From Alphaproteobacteria bacterium (GTDB lineage Bacteria; Pseudomonadota; Alphaproteobacteria; CACIAM-22H2), in NCBI GenBank assembly GCA_017308135.1, contig JAFKFM010000007.1, positions 328,001 through 392,000 on the forward strand: a DNA stretch of 64,000 nucleotides, read 5' to 3'. The notes under the pieces are model-generated. The model saw only the letters and a program-made list of their open reading frames with translations, was not told the DNA's origin and did not search any database. This document shows positions 1 to 8,394 of this stretch, piece by piece. The translations under genes and the position numbers were made by a program. The stretch's first letter is position 1. Every line of letters starts with the position of its first letter.

Positions 1-26
1 TATGGATCGTCAGATGCGCCATCGTC

Positions 27-1526
27 TCACTGCGCGCTTAGCGCGGTTTCGCGCGTGCGTTTGAAGGCTGGCAGCGCCATCAGCAGCAGCATCGCGACGG
101 TCAGGATCAGCAGCGTCAAGCTGATCGGCCGCTCGTAAAACGGGGCCGCACTGCCGCCCGACAGCAGGAAGGTGCGTTTCAGGTTCTCCTCCATCATCGG
201 GCCCAGGATGAAGCCGAGCAGCAGCGGCGTGGGCTCGAAGCCGAGCTTGATCATCGCGTAGCCGGCGATGCCGAAGCCGACGGCGAGATAGACGTCGAAC
301 GCGGAATTGGAGATCGAATAGACCCCGATGCAGCAGAAAAACAGAATCGCGGGATAGAGGATGCGATAGGGCACTTGCAGCAGCTTCACCCACAACCCGA
401 CCAGCGGCAAGTTCAACACGACCAGCATGAAATTGCCGATCCACATCGACGCGATCATACCCCAGAACAACGGCGCATGCTCGACCATCACCTTGGGGCC
501 GGGGGCGATGCCTTGGATCGTCATGGCGCCGGCCATCACCGCCATGATCGCGTTGGACGGCACGCCTAGGGTCAGCAGCGGCACGAACGAGGTTTGCGCG
601 CCCGCGTTGTTCGCGGCTTCGGGGGCGGCCACACCTTCGGGCGCGCCGTGGCCGAAACGTTCGGGCGTCGGCGAGATCTTCTTTTCCAGCGCATAGGCGC
701 CGAACGAGGCGAGCAGCGGCCCGCCGCCGGGCAGGATGCCGAGCAGCGAGCCCAGCGCCGTGCCGCGGATTGCCGGGCCGACCGAGCGGCGGAACTCCTC
801 GCGGTTCGGCATCAATTCGCGCATCGCGACCGGCGCGGTGCGGATCAGTCTCTGCTCGAGATTGAGGATGATCTCCGACAAACCGTACAGGCCGACGGCG
901 ATGGCGACGAAATTGACGCCTTCGGAAAGTTCGGCAATGCCGAAGGTCATGCGCGGGACGGGCGAATTCGCGTCGGGGCCGATCAGGCCAAGGAACACGC
1001 CGGCCAGGATCATCGCGATCGCCTTGACGATCGAGCCCGAGGCGAGGACCACCGACGCGACGAGGCCCAGCAGCATCAGCGAGAAATACTCGGCCGGTCC
1101 GAATTTGAGCGCGATCTGCGCCATCACGGGCCCGCCCATCGCGATCAGCAGCGTGGACACGGTGCCCGCGAAGAGCGAGGCGAGCGCCGCGATGGTCAAG
1201 GCGGCCCCCGCGCGACCCTTCTGCGCCATCGCGTAGCCGTCGAGCACGGTGGCGACCGACGACGCCTCGCCCGGCAATTTCACCAGGATCGCGGTGGTCG
1301 AGCCGCCATATTGTGCGCCGTAATAGATGCCGGCGAGCATGATCAGCGACGTCGCGGGCGCCAGATGGAACGTCGCGGGCAGCAGCATCGACATGGTCGC
1401 GACGGTGCCGATGCCCGGCAACACGCCGACCAGCGTGCCCATCAACACGCCGAAGAAGCAGAACAGCAGGTTCACCGGCGTAAAGGCGACCGAGAAGCCG
1501 AGCGCAATATTGGCGAAGACATCCAT
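27..1526 (-). CDS. tctA: TctA family large membrane subunit of tripartite tricarboxylate transporter
   Basis: A 499-residue polytopic membrane protein with many hydrophobic segments. It carries the TctA-family glycine/proline motifs LPGIGTVATM (near residue 36) and a second LPGGGP repeat in the C-terminal half; family members are about 500 residues. It would form the inner-membrane channel for a carboxylate such as citrate or tartrate, powered by an ion gradient and fed by the periplasmic binding protein TctC. The reading frame extends upstream, but the start is set at the ATG (MDVFANIALGF) because it overlaps the tctB stop as TGATG, the usual coupling in this operon. Last gene of tctC-tctB-tctA. 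Substrate cannot be read from sequence. Confidence 0.95.
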   Translation of the reverse strand: MDVFANIALGFSVAFTPVNLLFCFFGVLMGTLVGVLPGIGTVATMSMLLPATFHLAPATSLIMLAGIYYGAQYGGSTTAILVKLPGEASSVATVLDGYAMAQKGRAGAALTIAALASLFAGTVSTLLIAMGGPVMAQIALKFGPAEYFSLMLLGLVASVVLASGSIVKAIAMILAGVFLGLIGPDANSPVPRMTFGIAELSEGVNFVAIAVGLYGLSEIILNLEQRLIRTAPVAMRELMPNREEFRRSVGPAIRGTALGSLLGILPGGGPLLASFGAYALEKKISPTPERFGHGAPEGVAAPEAANNAGAQTSFVPLLTLGVPSNAIMAVMAGAMTIQGIAPGPKVMVEHAPLFWGMIASMWIGNFMLVVLNLPLVGLWVKLLQVPYRILYPAILFFCCIGVYSISNSAFDVYLAVGFGIAGYAMIKLGFEPTPLLLGFILGPMMEENLKRTFLLSGGSAAPFYERPISLTLLILTVAMLLLMALPAFKRTRETALSAQ

Positions 1527-1969
1527 CAGCGCGGCCAGATCGGGATGGCGAGTTTGAGGCCGACGACGAAGACGAGCGCTGCCCCCGCCGCCAGCGCGGC
1601 GGCGAGGATCGGCGTTTCGCGATGGCGGGTGATCGGGCTGGCGAAACCCGCCAGCACGGTCATCGCGATCGTGGCGATCACGATGCCTTGCCGGTCGATC
1701 GTCGCGCCGAAGGCGATGGTGGCGAGCGAGATCGCCAGGGCCGGGCGCCATTCCATCGCCGGGATCGGCGGCATTTCCGCGCGCAAGCCCATCAGCAGAA
1801 TGACCGCGCCGAACGCCAGGATCGCCCAGGCGACGGCGCGCGCCATATAGCCGGGGCCCATGTCGTTGAGCGTGCCGATTTCCAGATTGCCGATCGCCAG
1901 CAAGCCGATGCCGCCGAGGGCCAGCACGAAGGCCCCCGACAGCGTCTCGGCGTTGAGAAGGCGGCGCAT
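1526..1969 (-). CDS. tctB: TctB family small membrane subunit of tripartite tricarboxylate transporter
   Basis: A 147-residue protein with about four hydrophobic segments, the size and layout of the poorly conserved TctB subunit that pairs with TctA in the inner membrane. Identification rests mainly on position: its ATG overlaps the tctC stop (TAATG) and its stop overlaps the tctA start (TGATG), so all three are probably translationally coupled. The longer open frame upstream of this ATG lies wholly inside tctC in another frame and is not coding. No catalytic motif is expected. Confidence 0.88.
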   Translation of the reverse strand: MRRLLNAETLSGAFVLALGGIGLLAIGNLEIGTLNDMGPGYMARAVAWAILAFGAVILLMGLRAEMPPIPAMEWRPALAISLATIAFGATIDRQGIVIATIAMTVLAGFASPITRHRETPILAAALAAGAALVFVVGLKLAIPIWPR

Positions 1970-2955
1970 TATTTCTCCTGTGCACCCGCCGCGATGATCA
2001 GCGGCCGCCATGTGTCGATCGAATCCGCGATGTACTTCGTGAACTCGGCCGGATTCATCGCGCGCCGTTCCACGCCCCAGGAATAGAGGCGTTCCTGCAC
2101 CGGCGCCAAAGCGAGCGCATCCTGGATGGCACCGTAGATCGCCGCGACCGTCGCGGGCGGCATGGCGGCGGGGCCGGAGATACCCATCCACCCTTCCAGC
2201 ACGATGTCGACGCCCTGTTCCTTGAAGGTCGGCACGTCGGGCGTTTGGGCGATGCGTGCGTCGGCGGCGATACCGATGCACAACGCTTCCTTCGCCGCGA
2301 GCATCGGCGCGTTCTGGGGCACGAAGTCGAAGAAGCTCGACAACACGCCGGCCTTGAAATCCTGGATCGCCGGCGCGCTGCCGCGATAGGGAATATGGGC
2401 GATGTTGATATCGGCCTGCTTCTTGAGCGATTCCCCCGCGATATGGTGGATCGAACCCACGCCGGACGAGCCGTATTTGATTTCGCCGGGCTTCGCCTTC
2501 GCGTAGGCGATGAACTCCTTGACCGACTTGACGCCCAGCGAGGGCTGCACGAACAGCCCCGGCGACGACGAACCCGCGAACCCGATATGGGTGAAATCCT
2601 TCATCGGCTCGTAGGGGATCGTCTTGAACTGCGTGGGCGCGATCGTGAACGGCGCGTTGTTCGACAGCAGCAACGTGTGCCCGTCCGGCGCTTCCTTCTT
2701 CACGATGTCCGCGCCCAGCGTGCCGCCCGCACCCGGGCGGTTATCGACGATCACCTGCTGGCCGATCTTCTCCGACATATATTGCCCCAGCAGACGCGCG
2801 ACAATGTCGCTGGTGCCGCCCGGCGGGAAGGTCACGACGATGCGCACCGGCTTAGTCGGCCAGGCGGCGGCTTGCGCGCGGACGAGGCCCGGGGCGGCGA
2901 GCAGGGCGGTGGTGCCGGCGAGGAAGGCGCGACGATCGAGCGAAAAATCGGTCAT
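1969..2955 (-). CDS. tctC: TctC family periplasmic substrate-binding receptor
   Basis: A 328-residue Bug/TctC family binding protein. The N-terminus has a twin-arginine-like signal (DRRAFLAG followed by a hydrophobic stretch and cleavage after VRAQA). The mature part opens with WPTKPVRIVVTFPPGG and has DNRPGAGG, both typical of Bug receptors, which trap small carboxylates in the periplasm. The ATG at the MTDFSLD residues is preferred over an in-frame extension of about 50 residues because GGAG lies 8 bases upstream. First gene of the tct operon. No hairpin follows it, unlike the ABC binding-protein genes in this window. Ligand unknown. Confidence 0.94.
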   Translation of the reverse strand: MTDFSLDRRAFLAGTTALLAAPGLVRAQAAAWPTKPVRIVVTFPPGGTSDIVARLLGQYMSEKIGQQVIVDNRPGAGGTLGADIVKKEAPDGHTLLLSNNAPFTIAPTQFKTIPYEPMKDFTHIGFAGSSSPGLFVQPSLGVKSVKEFIAYAKAKPGEIKYGSSGVGSIHHIAGESLKKQADINIAHIPYRGSAPAIQDFKAGVLSSFFDFVPQNAPMLAAKEALCIGIAADARIAQTPDVPTFKEQGVDIVLEGWMGISGPAAMPPATVAAIYGAIQDALALAPVQERLYSWGVERRAMNPAEFTKYIADSIDTWRPLIIAAGAQEK

Positions 2956-3300
2956 GTCCGGATCTCCAAGGGTTCGGGAAAGCGTGGACGCACGAAAGCC
3001 GCGCGCGCGGCATTGCCGCGCGTCGGCATCGAGGTTTTGTTTTTTGCGTGGGAGGTCTGGTTGACCGGCCCACGCCTTGAAAGATCCGCTCATCGCGATC
3101 TCCAAAAGGCTTGAACCGGCACGCCAACCATAAGGTCAGAACTTCGCGATTGACGCGAAGCCGCGCTATGTGGGGATCACATCAGCAATTGCCGTGCCGA
3201 AGCCGGAGAGCTTGAATCCGCACGATTCATCGCGCGGCGGCATGGAACGGTGCCGCCGATGCAATCAAACGCTGATCGGGAATTGGGCAGTTTTGTGGTG
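2956..3300. other. Non-coding gap upstream of tctC and downstream of the SDR gene
   Basis: About 345 bases without a convincing gene. It should contain the tct promoter, but I found no clear -35/-10 pair. A 7-bp inverted repeat lies at 3142-3160 (cttcgcg/cgcgaag) and an 8-bp one at 3235-3258. Open frames crossing the gap are unsupported extensions of flanking genes. Confidence 0.5.
3235..3258 (-). terminator. Hairpin downstream of the SDR gene, possible weak terminator
   Basis: Perfect 8-bp inverted repeat (cggcggca/tgccgccg) with an 8-base loop, 43 bases beyond the stop codon of the SDR gene. There is no T-run after it on the minus strand, so factor-independent termination is uncertain. Confidence 0.35.
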
Positions 3301-4059
3301 TTAGACCCAGCCGCCGTCGACGATATAGCTCTGGTTGGTGCAGGCCGACGCTTCGTCCGATGCCAGGAAGACCGTGAACTTGGCGAGCTCCGCCGGTTGC
3401 AGGCGGCGCTTCAGGCATTGGCGCTTCATCAATTCCGCCTCGCCTTCGGGGGTGAGCCATTTCTCGATCTGACGCTCGGTCATGATCCAACCCGGCGCCA
3501 CCGTGTTCACGCGAATGTTGAATTGGCCGTAGTCGCGCGCCAGCGAGCGCGTCAGACCCAGCACGGCGGATTTCGCGGCCGTGTAAACGGCCATGCCGCC
3601 CTGGCCGATCATCCACGACGTCGAGCCGAAATTGACGATGGCACCACCGCCCGCCGCCTTCATGCCCGGCAACACGGCTTGCGCGGCGAAGAACTGATGC
3701 TTCAAGTTCACGGCGATGCGGTCGTCCCAATATTCGGACGTGACCGTATCGGTCGCATGACGTTCGTCATGCGCGGCGTTGTTGATCAATACGCCAATGG
3801 GGCCGAGCTTCGCGGCGAAGTCGCCGATCGCCTTCTGCAACGCGGCCGTGTCGGTCACGTCGACCGGCGCGAAATGCGCGCGCTGGCTTTGCGCGGTCAG
3901 TTCGGCGGCGAGCTTCTCGCCGCGCTCCTTTTGGATATCGACGAAGGCGACGACGGCCTTCTGTGCGGCGAAGGCGCGCACGATGAACTCGCCGATTCCG
4001 GCGGCACCGCCGGTCACGAGAACGACCTTGTCGGCGAGATCGGGGTAAATGGCGGCCAT
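3301..4059 (-). CDS. Short-chain dehydrogenase/reductase (SDR), probable sugar dehydrogenase
   Basis: A 252-residue classical SDR. Residues 16-23 (TGGAAGIG) are the NAD(P)-binding glycine motif, followed by NNAAH, the active-site Ser in FGSTSW and the YTAAK catalytic Tyr/Lys pair. It is a cytosolic enzyme oxidising an alcohol or sugar. It is divergent from a sugar ABC operon across a 145-base region holding a long inverted repeat, so it may be co-regulated and act on the imported sugar; that is inference. An upstream 11-residue extension exists, but the chosen ATG has CGGAGAC at suitable distance. The specific substrate cannot be assigned. Confidence 0.92.
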   Translation of the reverse strand: MAAIYPDLADKVVLVTGGAAGIGEFIVRAFAAQKAVVAFVDIQKERGEKLAAELTAQSQRAHFAPVDVTDTAALQKAIGDFAAKLGPIGVLINNAAHDERHATDTVTSEYWDDRIAVNLKHQFFAAQAVLPGMKAAGGGAIVNFGSTSWMIGQGGMAVYTAAKSAVLGLTRSLARDYGQFNIRVNTVAPGWIMTERQIEKWLTPEGEAELMKRQCLKRRLQPAELAKFTVFLASDEASACTNQSYIVDGGWV

Positions 4060-4123
4060 CGCGAAGTCTCCGTTACTGGAAAGGGTTAGCAATACACCTG
4101 GAGCGTTGAGGCATTAAATACCA

Positions 4124-4149
4124 AAATTTGAGTTGCGTACGTCAAATTT
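4124..4149. promoter_or_regulatory. Candidate LacI-type operator in the SDR / sugar-ABC divergent region
   Basis: Inverted repeat of AAATTTGA and TCAAATTT separated by 10 bases, symmetric about a central CpG (10 of 13 positions in each half match). LacI-family operators are typically even palindromes centred on CG, and a LacI-family gene ends this operon (9059-10162). It could control both the SDR gene and the ABC operon. Confidence 0.5.
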
Positions 4150-4204
4150 CTCGCGCAAGGTCTCGCCAAAGCCGAAAACAATCCGGCTTCTTGGGAGGTA
4201 ACGC

Positions 4205-5467
4205 ATGAACGCCATCAAGCATTCGCTGTTCGCCACTGCCGCCATACTCGCCGTTTCGGCGGGGCCGTCGCTGGCGCAAACCACCGTCAAATGGATGCAT
4301 CTCGAGGTCAATCCGGCCCAGATCAAGATCTGGGAGGAAGTGGCCCGCGAGTTCGAGGCCAAAAATCCCGGCACCAAAGTCGAGATGCAGTTCCTCGAGA
4401 ACGAATCCTACAAGGCCAAGCTGCCCACGCTGCTGCAATCCAACGACCGGCCGCACATCATCTATTCCTGGGCCGGCGGCGTGTTGAAGGCGCAGGTCGA
4501 AGCGGGCGTGCTGCAGGACATCACCGACCAGACCAAGGACACGGCGGCGACGATCTCGGCCGGTGCGATGGCCGCGTTCACGCGCGACGGCCGCGTCTAC
4601 GGCTTGCCCTTCGCGCAGTCGCAGGTCGGCATCCTTTACAACAAGGAATTGATGGCCAAGGCCAAGGTCGACGGCAGTGCCATCAAGACCTGGGACGATT
4701 GGCTGGCCGCGATCAAGGCGCTGAAGGCCGCCGGCGTCACACCGCTGACCGTTGGCGGCGCCGACAAATGGCCGCTGCATTTCTATTGGACGCATCTGGC
4801 CGTGCGCCTTGGCGGCAAGGCCGGGTTCGAGGCGGCGTTGAAGGGCCAGAACGGCGGCTTCGAGGGCGAAGTCTTCCAGAAATCCGGCGAGTTGATGAAG
4901 CAGCTCGTCGATCTGCAGCCGTTCCAGAACGGCTTCCTCGGCTTCAAGAACCCGCAATCGACCGGCTTCTTCGGCGACGGCAAGGCCGCGATGTCGCTGG
5001 TGATCAGCACCGTCTACCACCAGCAGAAGGCGCTGGCGGCCGACAAGGTGGGCATCACCGACGACAAGATCGGTTGGGTCAACTTCCCGGCCGTGCCGGG
5101 CGGCAAAGGCGAGCCGACCGACACGCTGGGCGGCATCAATGGCTGGCTCGTGACCAAGGGTGCGCCGAAGGAAGCGGTCGAGTTCGTGAAGCACTTCGTC
5201 TCGAAGGACGTGCAAATGCGCTTGGCCGGGGCCGGTTTCCTCATTCCGGTCGTGAAGGGTGCCGACGAAGCGATCAGCAACGCCTTCATGCGCAACATCG
5301 CGCAGAACCTCGCGCGGTCGAACTACCACCAGAACTTCTACGACCAGGATCTCGGCCCCTCGGTCGGGCGCGTGGTCAATGACGCGACGGCCGAACTCGC
5401 CGGCGGCAGCATGACGCCGCGCCAAGTGGCGAAGGCCGTGCAGGACGCGTTCAAGCAGGGTAACTAA
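4205..5467 (+). CDS. Sugar ABC transporter periplasmic substrate-binding protein (family 1)
   Basis: A 420-residue extracellular solute-binding protein. Residues 1-24 form a Sec signal peptide ending ...SLAQ. The mature protein begins TTVKWMH and has the family pattern of an N-terminal lobe (FEAKNPGTKVEMQF), the hinge-region motif GRVYGLPFAQSQVGILYNKE and the C-terminal NGWLVTKGAPKEAVEF segment. It captures a mono- or oligosaccharide for the two permeases that follow. A strong GGGAGG lies 6 bases before the ATG. A 12-bp hairpin follows the stop codon and may lower permease expression relative to this gene. The sugar is unknown; the operon's oxidoreductase and ThuA-like protein fit an unusual sugar or polyol. 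Confidence 0.94.
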   Translation: MNAIKHSLFATAAILAVSAGPSLAQTTVKWMHLEVNPAQIKIWEEVAREFEAKNPGTKVEMQFLENESYKAKLPTLLQSNDRPHIIYSWAGGVLKAQVEAGVLQDITDQTKDTAATISAGAMAAFTRDGRVYGLPFAQSQVGILYNKELMAKAKVDGSAIKTWDDWLAAIKALKAAGVTPLTVGGADKWPLHFYWTHLAVRLGGKAGFEAALKGQNGGFEGEVFQKSGELMKQLVDLQPFQNGFLGFKNPQSTGFFGDGKAAMSLVISTVYHQQKALAADKVGITDDKIGWVNFPAVPGGKGEPTDTLGGINGWLVTKGAPKEAVEFVKHFVSKDVQMRLAGAGFLIPVVKGADEAISNAFMRNIAQNLARSNYHQNFYDQDLGPSVGRVVNDATAELAGGSMTPRQVAKAVQDAFKQGN

Positions 5468-5473
5468 GGGGTT

Positions 5474-5509
5474 CGGGCGCGGCGGATTTTTTTTACGCCG
5501 CCGCGCCCG
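5474..5509 (+). terminator. Perfect 12-bp hairpin between binding-protein and permease genes (attenuator)
   Basis: Arms cgggcgcggcgg (5474-5485) and ccgccgcgcccg (5498-5509) pair perfectly around a T-rich loop and are followed by ATTTTT. It sits 7 bases after the binding-protein stop and 13 bases before the next start, a position suited to partial termination or to stabilising the upstream mRNA. Confidence 0.75.
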
Positions 5510-5521
5510 ATTTTTCGCGAA

Positions 5522-6412
5522 ATGTCCACGACAGCACTCGGCCGGGCGGCGGCAAGCGGAAAACTGACCGCCGTCGTTCTATTCCTACCCCCGGCGTTGC
5601 TGCTGTTCACGTTGTTCGTGATCCTGCCGGTGGGCGAAGCGGCTTGGTATAGCGGCTTCAACTGGAACGGCTTCGGCCGGCCGACCAATTGGATCGGCTT
5701 CACCAATTACGAATACGTGTTCGAAGCGCGCGCCTTCGGCTTGGCGTTGCGCAACAATTTTCTGATCATCGTGATTTCGCTGGGCATCCAGTTGCCGCTG
5801 GCGTTGACCTTGGCGATCCTGCTGGCCGAAAAATTCCGCGGTGCCGTGGCGCTGCGCATGTTGTTCTTCCTCCCTTATGTGCTGGCCGAAGTTGCGACGG
5901 GGCTGATTTTCAGCTTCGTCTATGACGGCGATTACGGCTTGCTCGCGGGCGTTTGGCGCTTCTTCGGCGCCGAGCCGCCGCATCTGCTGGCGAGCACGCA
6001 AACCTCGATGCTCGCCATCCTGATCGTCGTGGTGTGGAAGTATTTCGGCTTCCACATGATGCTGTTCATCGCGGCGTTGCAGGGCCAGGACCAGCATCTG
6101 GTCGAGGCTGCGCGCATCGACGGCGCGTCGCGCTGGCAGGTGCTGCGCCACATCACCATCCCACTGCTCTATCCGACGATCCGTCTGTCGGTGTTCTTCG
6201 CGGTCGTCGGCTCGTTGCAATTGTTCGATCTGGTGATGCCGCTCACGCGCGGCGGGCCCGCCGATTCCTCACAGACGATGGTGAGCTTCCTCTATTCCCA
6301 CGGCGTCACGCGCATGCGGATCGGTTACGGCAGCGCCATCGGCGTGATCCTGTTCGTGATCTGCGTGACCTTCGCGGTCACCTATAAACGCTGGTTCATG
6401 CGCGATGACTGA
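5522..6412 (+). CDS. Sugar ABC transporter permease, MalF/UgpA type
   Basis: A 296-residue inner-membrane permease with about six transmembrane segments. The first is near residues 15-40 (LTAVVLFLPPALLLF). The cytoplasmic EAA loop, EAARIDGASRWQVLRHITIPLL, lies near residues 196-217 and is where the ATPase docks. It forms the translocation pore with the MalG-type partner, whose start overlaps this gene's end (ATGACTGA). No ATPase gene is in the operon, so energy coupling must come from elsewhere, perhaps the MalK/UgpC-type protein at 36003-37055. Confidence 0.94.
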   Translation: MSTTALGRAAASGKLTAVVLFLPPALLLFTLFVILPVGEAAWYSGFNWNGFGRPTNWIGFTNYEYVFEARAFGLALRNNFLIIVISLGIQLPLALTLAILLAEKFRGAVALRMLFFLPYVLAEVATGLIFSFVYDGDYGLLAGVWRFFGAEPPHLLASTQTSMLAILIVVVWKYFGFHMMLFIAALQGQDQHLVEAARIDGASRWQVLRHITIPLLYPTIRLSVFFAVVGSLQLFDLVMPLTRGGPADSSQTMVSFLYSHGVTRMRIGYGSAIGVILFVICVTFAVTYKRWFMRDD

Positions 6413-7253
6413 TATGGCCGCCTCGCGCCCGCCTTTCGATCGCGCTGCCTTGTATCGCTGGCTGTTCCTGCTGCTCGTGGCGGGTTTCGTCGCGGTGCCG
6501 TTGATCGCCACGCTGCTCGGCGGCTTCAAGTCGCTGGGCGATTTGCGCACCAATCCCTTCGGTCTGCCGCGCGAATGGGAATGGTCGAATTACGGCGATA
6601 TCCTGCTGTCGAAGCGCTATTGGCAGATGTTGTGGAATTCCTTCGTCATCTCCAGCCTGACGACGATCATCACCCTGATCGTCGCGGCGATGGCGGCCTT
6701 CGTGTTCGCGCATCTGCGCTTCTTCGGCAGCCGCATGCTGCTGAATTATTTCACCATGGGGCTGCTGTTCCCGGCCGCGACCGCGATCCTGCCGCTGTTC
6801 ATCAAAGTGCGCGATCTGGGTCTGCTCGACACCTATTTCGGCGTCGTGCTGCCGCAAGTCGCCTTCGCGCTGGCGATGAGCATCCTGCTATTCCGGCGCT
6901 TCTTCCGCGATCTGCCGCACGAGTTGCTGGAAGCCGCGTTGGTCGACGGCTGTTCCTATCCGCGCTTCTTCCGCTTCGTGACGCTGCCGCTGTCGACGCC
7001 CATTCTGGCGACGGTCGGTACGATCACCTTCGTGCATAGCTGGAACTCTTATCTGCTGCCGCTCGTGATGCTCAACAGCGACGCCATGTATCCCTGGCCG
7101 CTGGGCATCATGGTCTATCAGGGCGAATTCACGGCCGATTGGCATCTGATCCTGGCGTTCATCACGCTGACGATCCTGCCGACCTTCCTGTTGTTCGTTC
7201 TGGCGCAAAAACATATCGTCGCCGGCCTGACGGTCGGCGCGGTCAAAGGCTGA
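6405..7253 (+). CDS. Sugar ABC transporter permease, MalG/UgpE type
   Basis: A 282-residue partner permease with six predicted membrane segments. The EAA loop (EAALVDGCSYPRFFRFVTLPLS) lies in the second half, and the typical C-terminus ends ...GLTVGAVKG. The ATG overlaps the preceding gene by 8 bases, indicating coupled translation; a second in-frame ATG three codons later is possible. It works as the second half of the membrane pore for the sugar bound by the protein at 4205-5467. Confidence 0.94.
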   Translation: MTDMAASRPPFDRAALYRWLFLLLVAGFVAVPLIATLLGGFKSLGDLRTNPFGLPREWEWSNYGDILLSKRYWQMLWNSFVISSLTTIITLIVAAMAAFVFAHLRFFGSRMLLNYFTMGLLFPAATAILPLFIKVRDLGLLDTYFGVVLPQVAFALAMSILLFRRFFRDLPHELLEAALVDGCSYPRFFRFVTLPLSTPILATVGTITFVHSWNSYLLPLVMLNSDAMYPWPLGIMVYQGEFTADWHLILAFITLTILPTFLLFVLAQKHIVAGLTVGAVKG

Positions 7254-7291
7254 ACCGGGCCGGTAGGGCCCCCAACGACGGAGTGCGCGAC

Positions 7292-8389
7292 GTGGAGAAA
7301 GTCGGTATCGGCATCATCGGATGCGGCGTGATCAGTGCGGCCTATATCAAGGCGTCGAAGAATTTCCCGATCCTGGAGATTCGCGGCCTTGCGGATATGC
7401 GCACCGAAGCGTCGGAAGCGCGCGCGGCGGAATTCGGCCTGACGTCGATGCGCATCGACGCGATGCTGAAGCGCGACGATATCGACATCGTGCTGAACCT
7501 GACCGTGCCGCTGGCGCATACCGATGTCGATCTCGCCGTGCTGAAGGCGGGCAAGCATGTCTATTCGGAAAAGCCGCTGGGCGTGAACCTCGTCGAAGCG
7601 CGCAAGGTGATGGATCTCGCCAACGAGAAGGGCTTGCGCGTCGGCTGCGCGCCCGACACGTTTCTGGGCGGCGGGCACCAGACGGCGCGCGCCTTGATCG
7701 ATGGCGGCGCCATCGGCAAGCCGGTCGCAGGCTCGGCCTTCTTCATGTGCCCGGGGCATGAGCGTTGGCACCCCGCGCCGGGCTTCTATTATCTGCGCGG
7801 CGGCGGGCCGATGCTCGATATGGGGCCTTACTACATCACCGATCTCGTCCAGTTGCTGGGGCCGGTGGCGAGCGTGATGGGCTCGACCGCGCGCCCGCGC
7901 AACGAACGCATGATCACGTCGAAGCCCTTGAACGGCACGATGATGCCGGTCGAGGTTTCGACCCATGTCGCGGGCATGCTGGAATTCCGCAGCGGTGCCG
8001 TCGTGTCGATCGCGATGAGCTTCGATGTCCCGAAGCACAAACACACGCCGATTGAAATCTATGGCGATCAGGGCTCCATCTTGGTGCCTGACCCGAACCG
8101 TTTCGGCGGCGAGGTGCAGATCGCCATGACCGGCGGCGAATGGGAAGCCAAACCCTTCACGCATGGCTATACGGACGGCGAGTTCCGCTCCATCGGCCTC
8201 GCCGACATGGCGACCGGCATTCGCAAGAAGCGCGACCATCGCGCCAGCGGCGCACTCGCGTTCCATGTGTTGGAAGTGATGGAGGCGTTCCAGAAATCCG
8301 CCGACGAAGGCAAGCGCATCGAAATCGAAAGCACGGTCGAGCGTCCGGCGGCTCTTGCGCCCGGCCAGTCCGGCGGCGCGGTGGAGTGA
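7292..8389 (+). CDS. Gfo/Idh/MocA family oxidoreductase
   Basis: A 365-residue NAD(P)-dependent oxidoreductase. The Rossmann fold starts GIGIIGCGVIS, and the family signature EKPLG (in YSEKPLGVNLVEARKV) lies near residues 92-96, followed by the C-terminal substrate domain with RGGGPMLDMGPYYITDLVQLLG. Such enzymes oxidise or reduce sugars and inositols. The start is taken as GTG at 7292, with GGAG 8 bases upstream; a GTG at 7283 is an alternative, and the longer frame overlaps the permease. It precedes a ThuA-like gene by 5 bases, a pairing frequent in sugar operons. Substrate unknown. Confidence 0.93.
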   Translation: MEKVGIGIIGCGVISAAYIKASKNFPILEIRGLADMRTEASEARAAEFGLTSMRIDAMLKRDDIDIVLNLTVPLAHTDVDLAVLKAGKHVYSEKPLGVNLVEARKVMDLANEKGLRVGCAPDTFLGGGHQTARALIDGGAIGKPVAGSAFFMCPGHERWHPAPGFYYLRGGGPMLDMGPYYITDLVQLLGPVASVMGSTARPRNERMITSKPLNGTMMPVEVSTHVAGMLEFRSGAVVSIAMSFDVPKHKHTPIEIYGDQGSILVPDPNRFGGEVQIAMTGGEWEAKPFTHGYTDGEFRSIGLADMATGIRKKRDHRASGALAFHVLEVMEAFQKSADEGKRIEIESTVERPAALAPGQSGGAVE

Positions 8390-8394
8390 CGGCG

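Noticed and set aside
594-1850. Long open frame of 418 codons antisense to tctA/tctB, and similar ones at 16044-17741 and 17750-20005
   Set aside because: Arg/Asp/His-rich mirror translations of high-GC genes with no domain or signal resemblance; the opposite strand encodes clear families with overlapping-stop operon structure.
2956-3105. In-frame N-terminal extension of about 50 residues on tctC
   Set aside because: The internal ATG has a good ribosome binding site and directly begins a normal signal peptide; the extension has no features.
5486-5497. T-run at 5487-5494 as an independent feature such as a slippage site
   Set aside because: It is simply the loop of the 12-bp hairpin and lies outside any gene.
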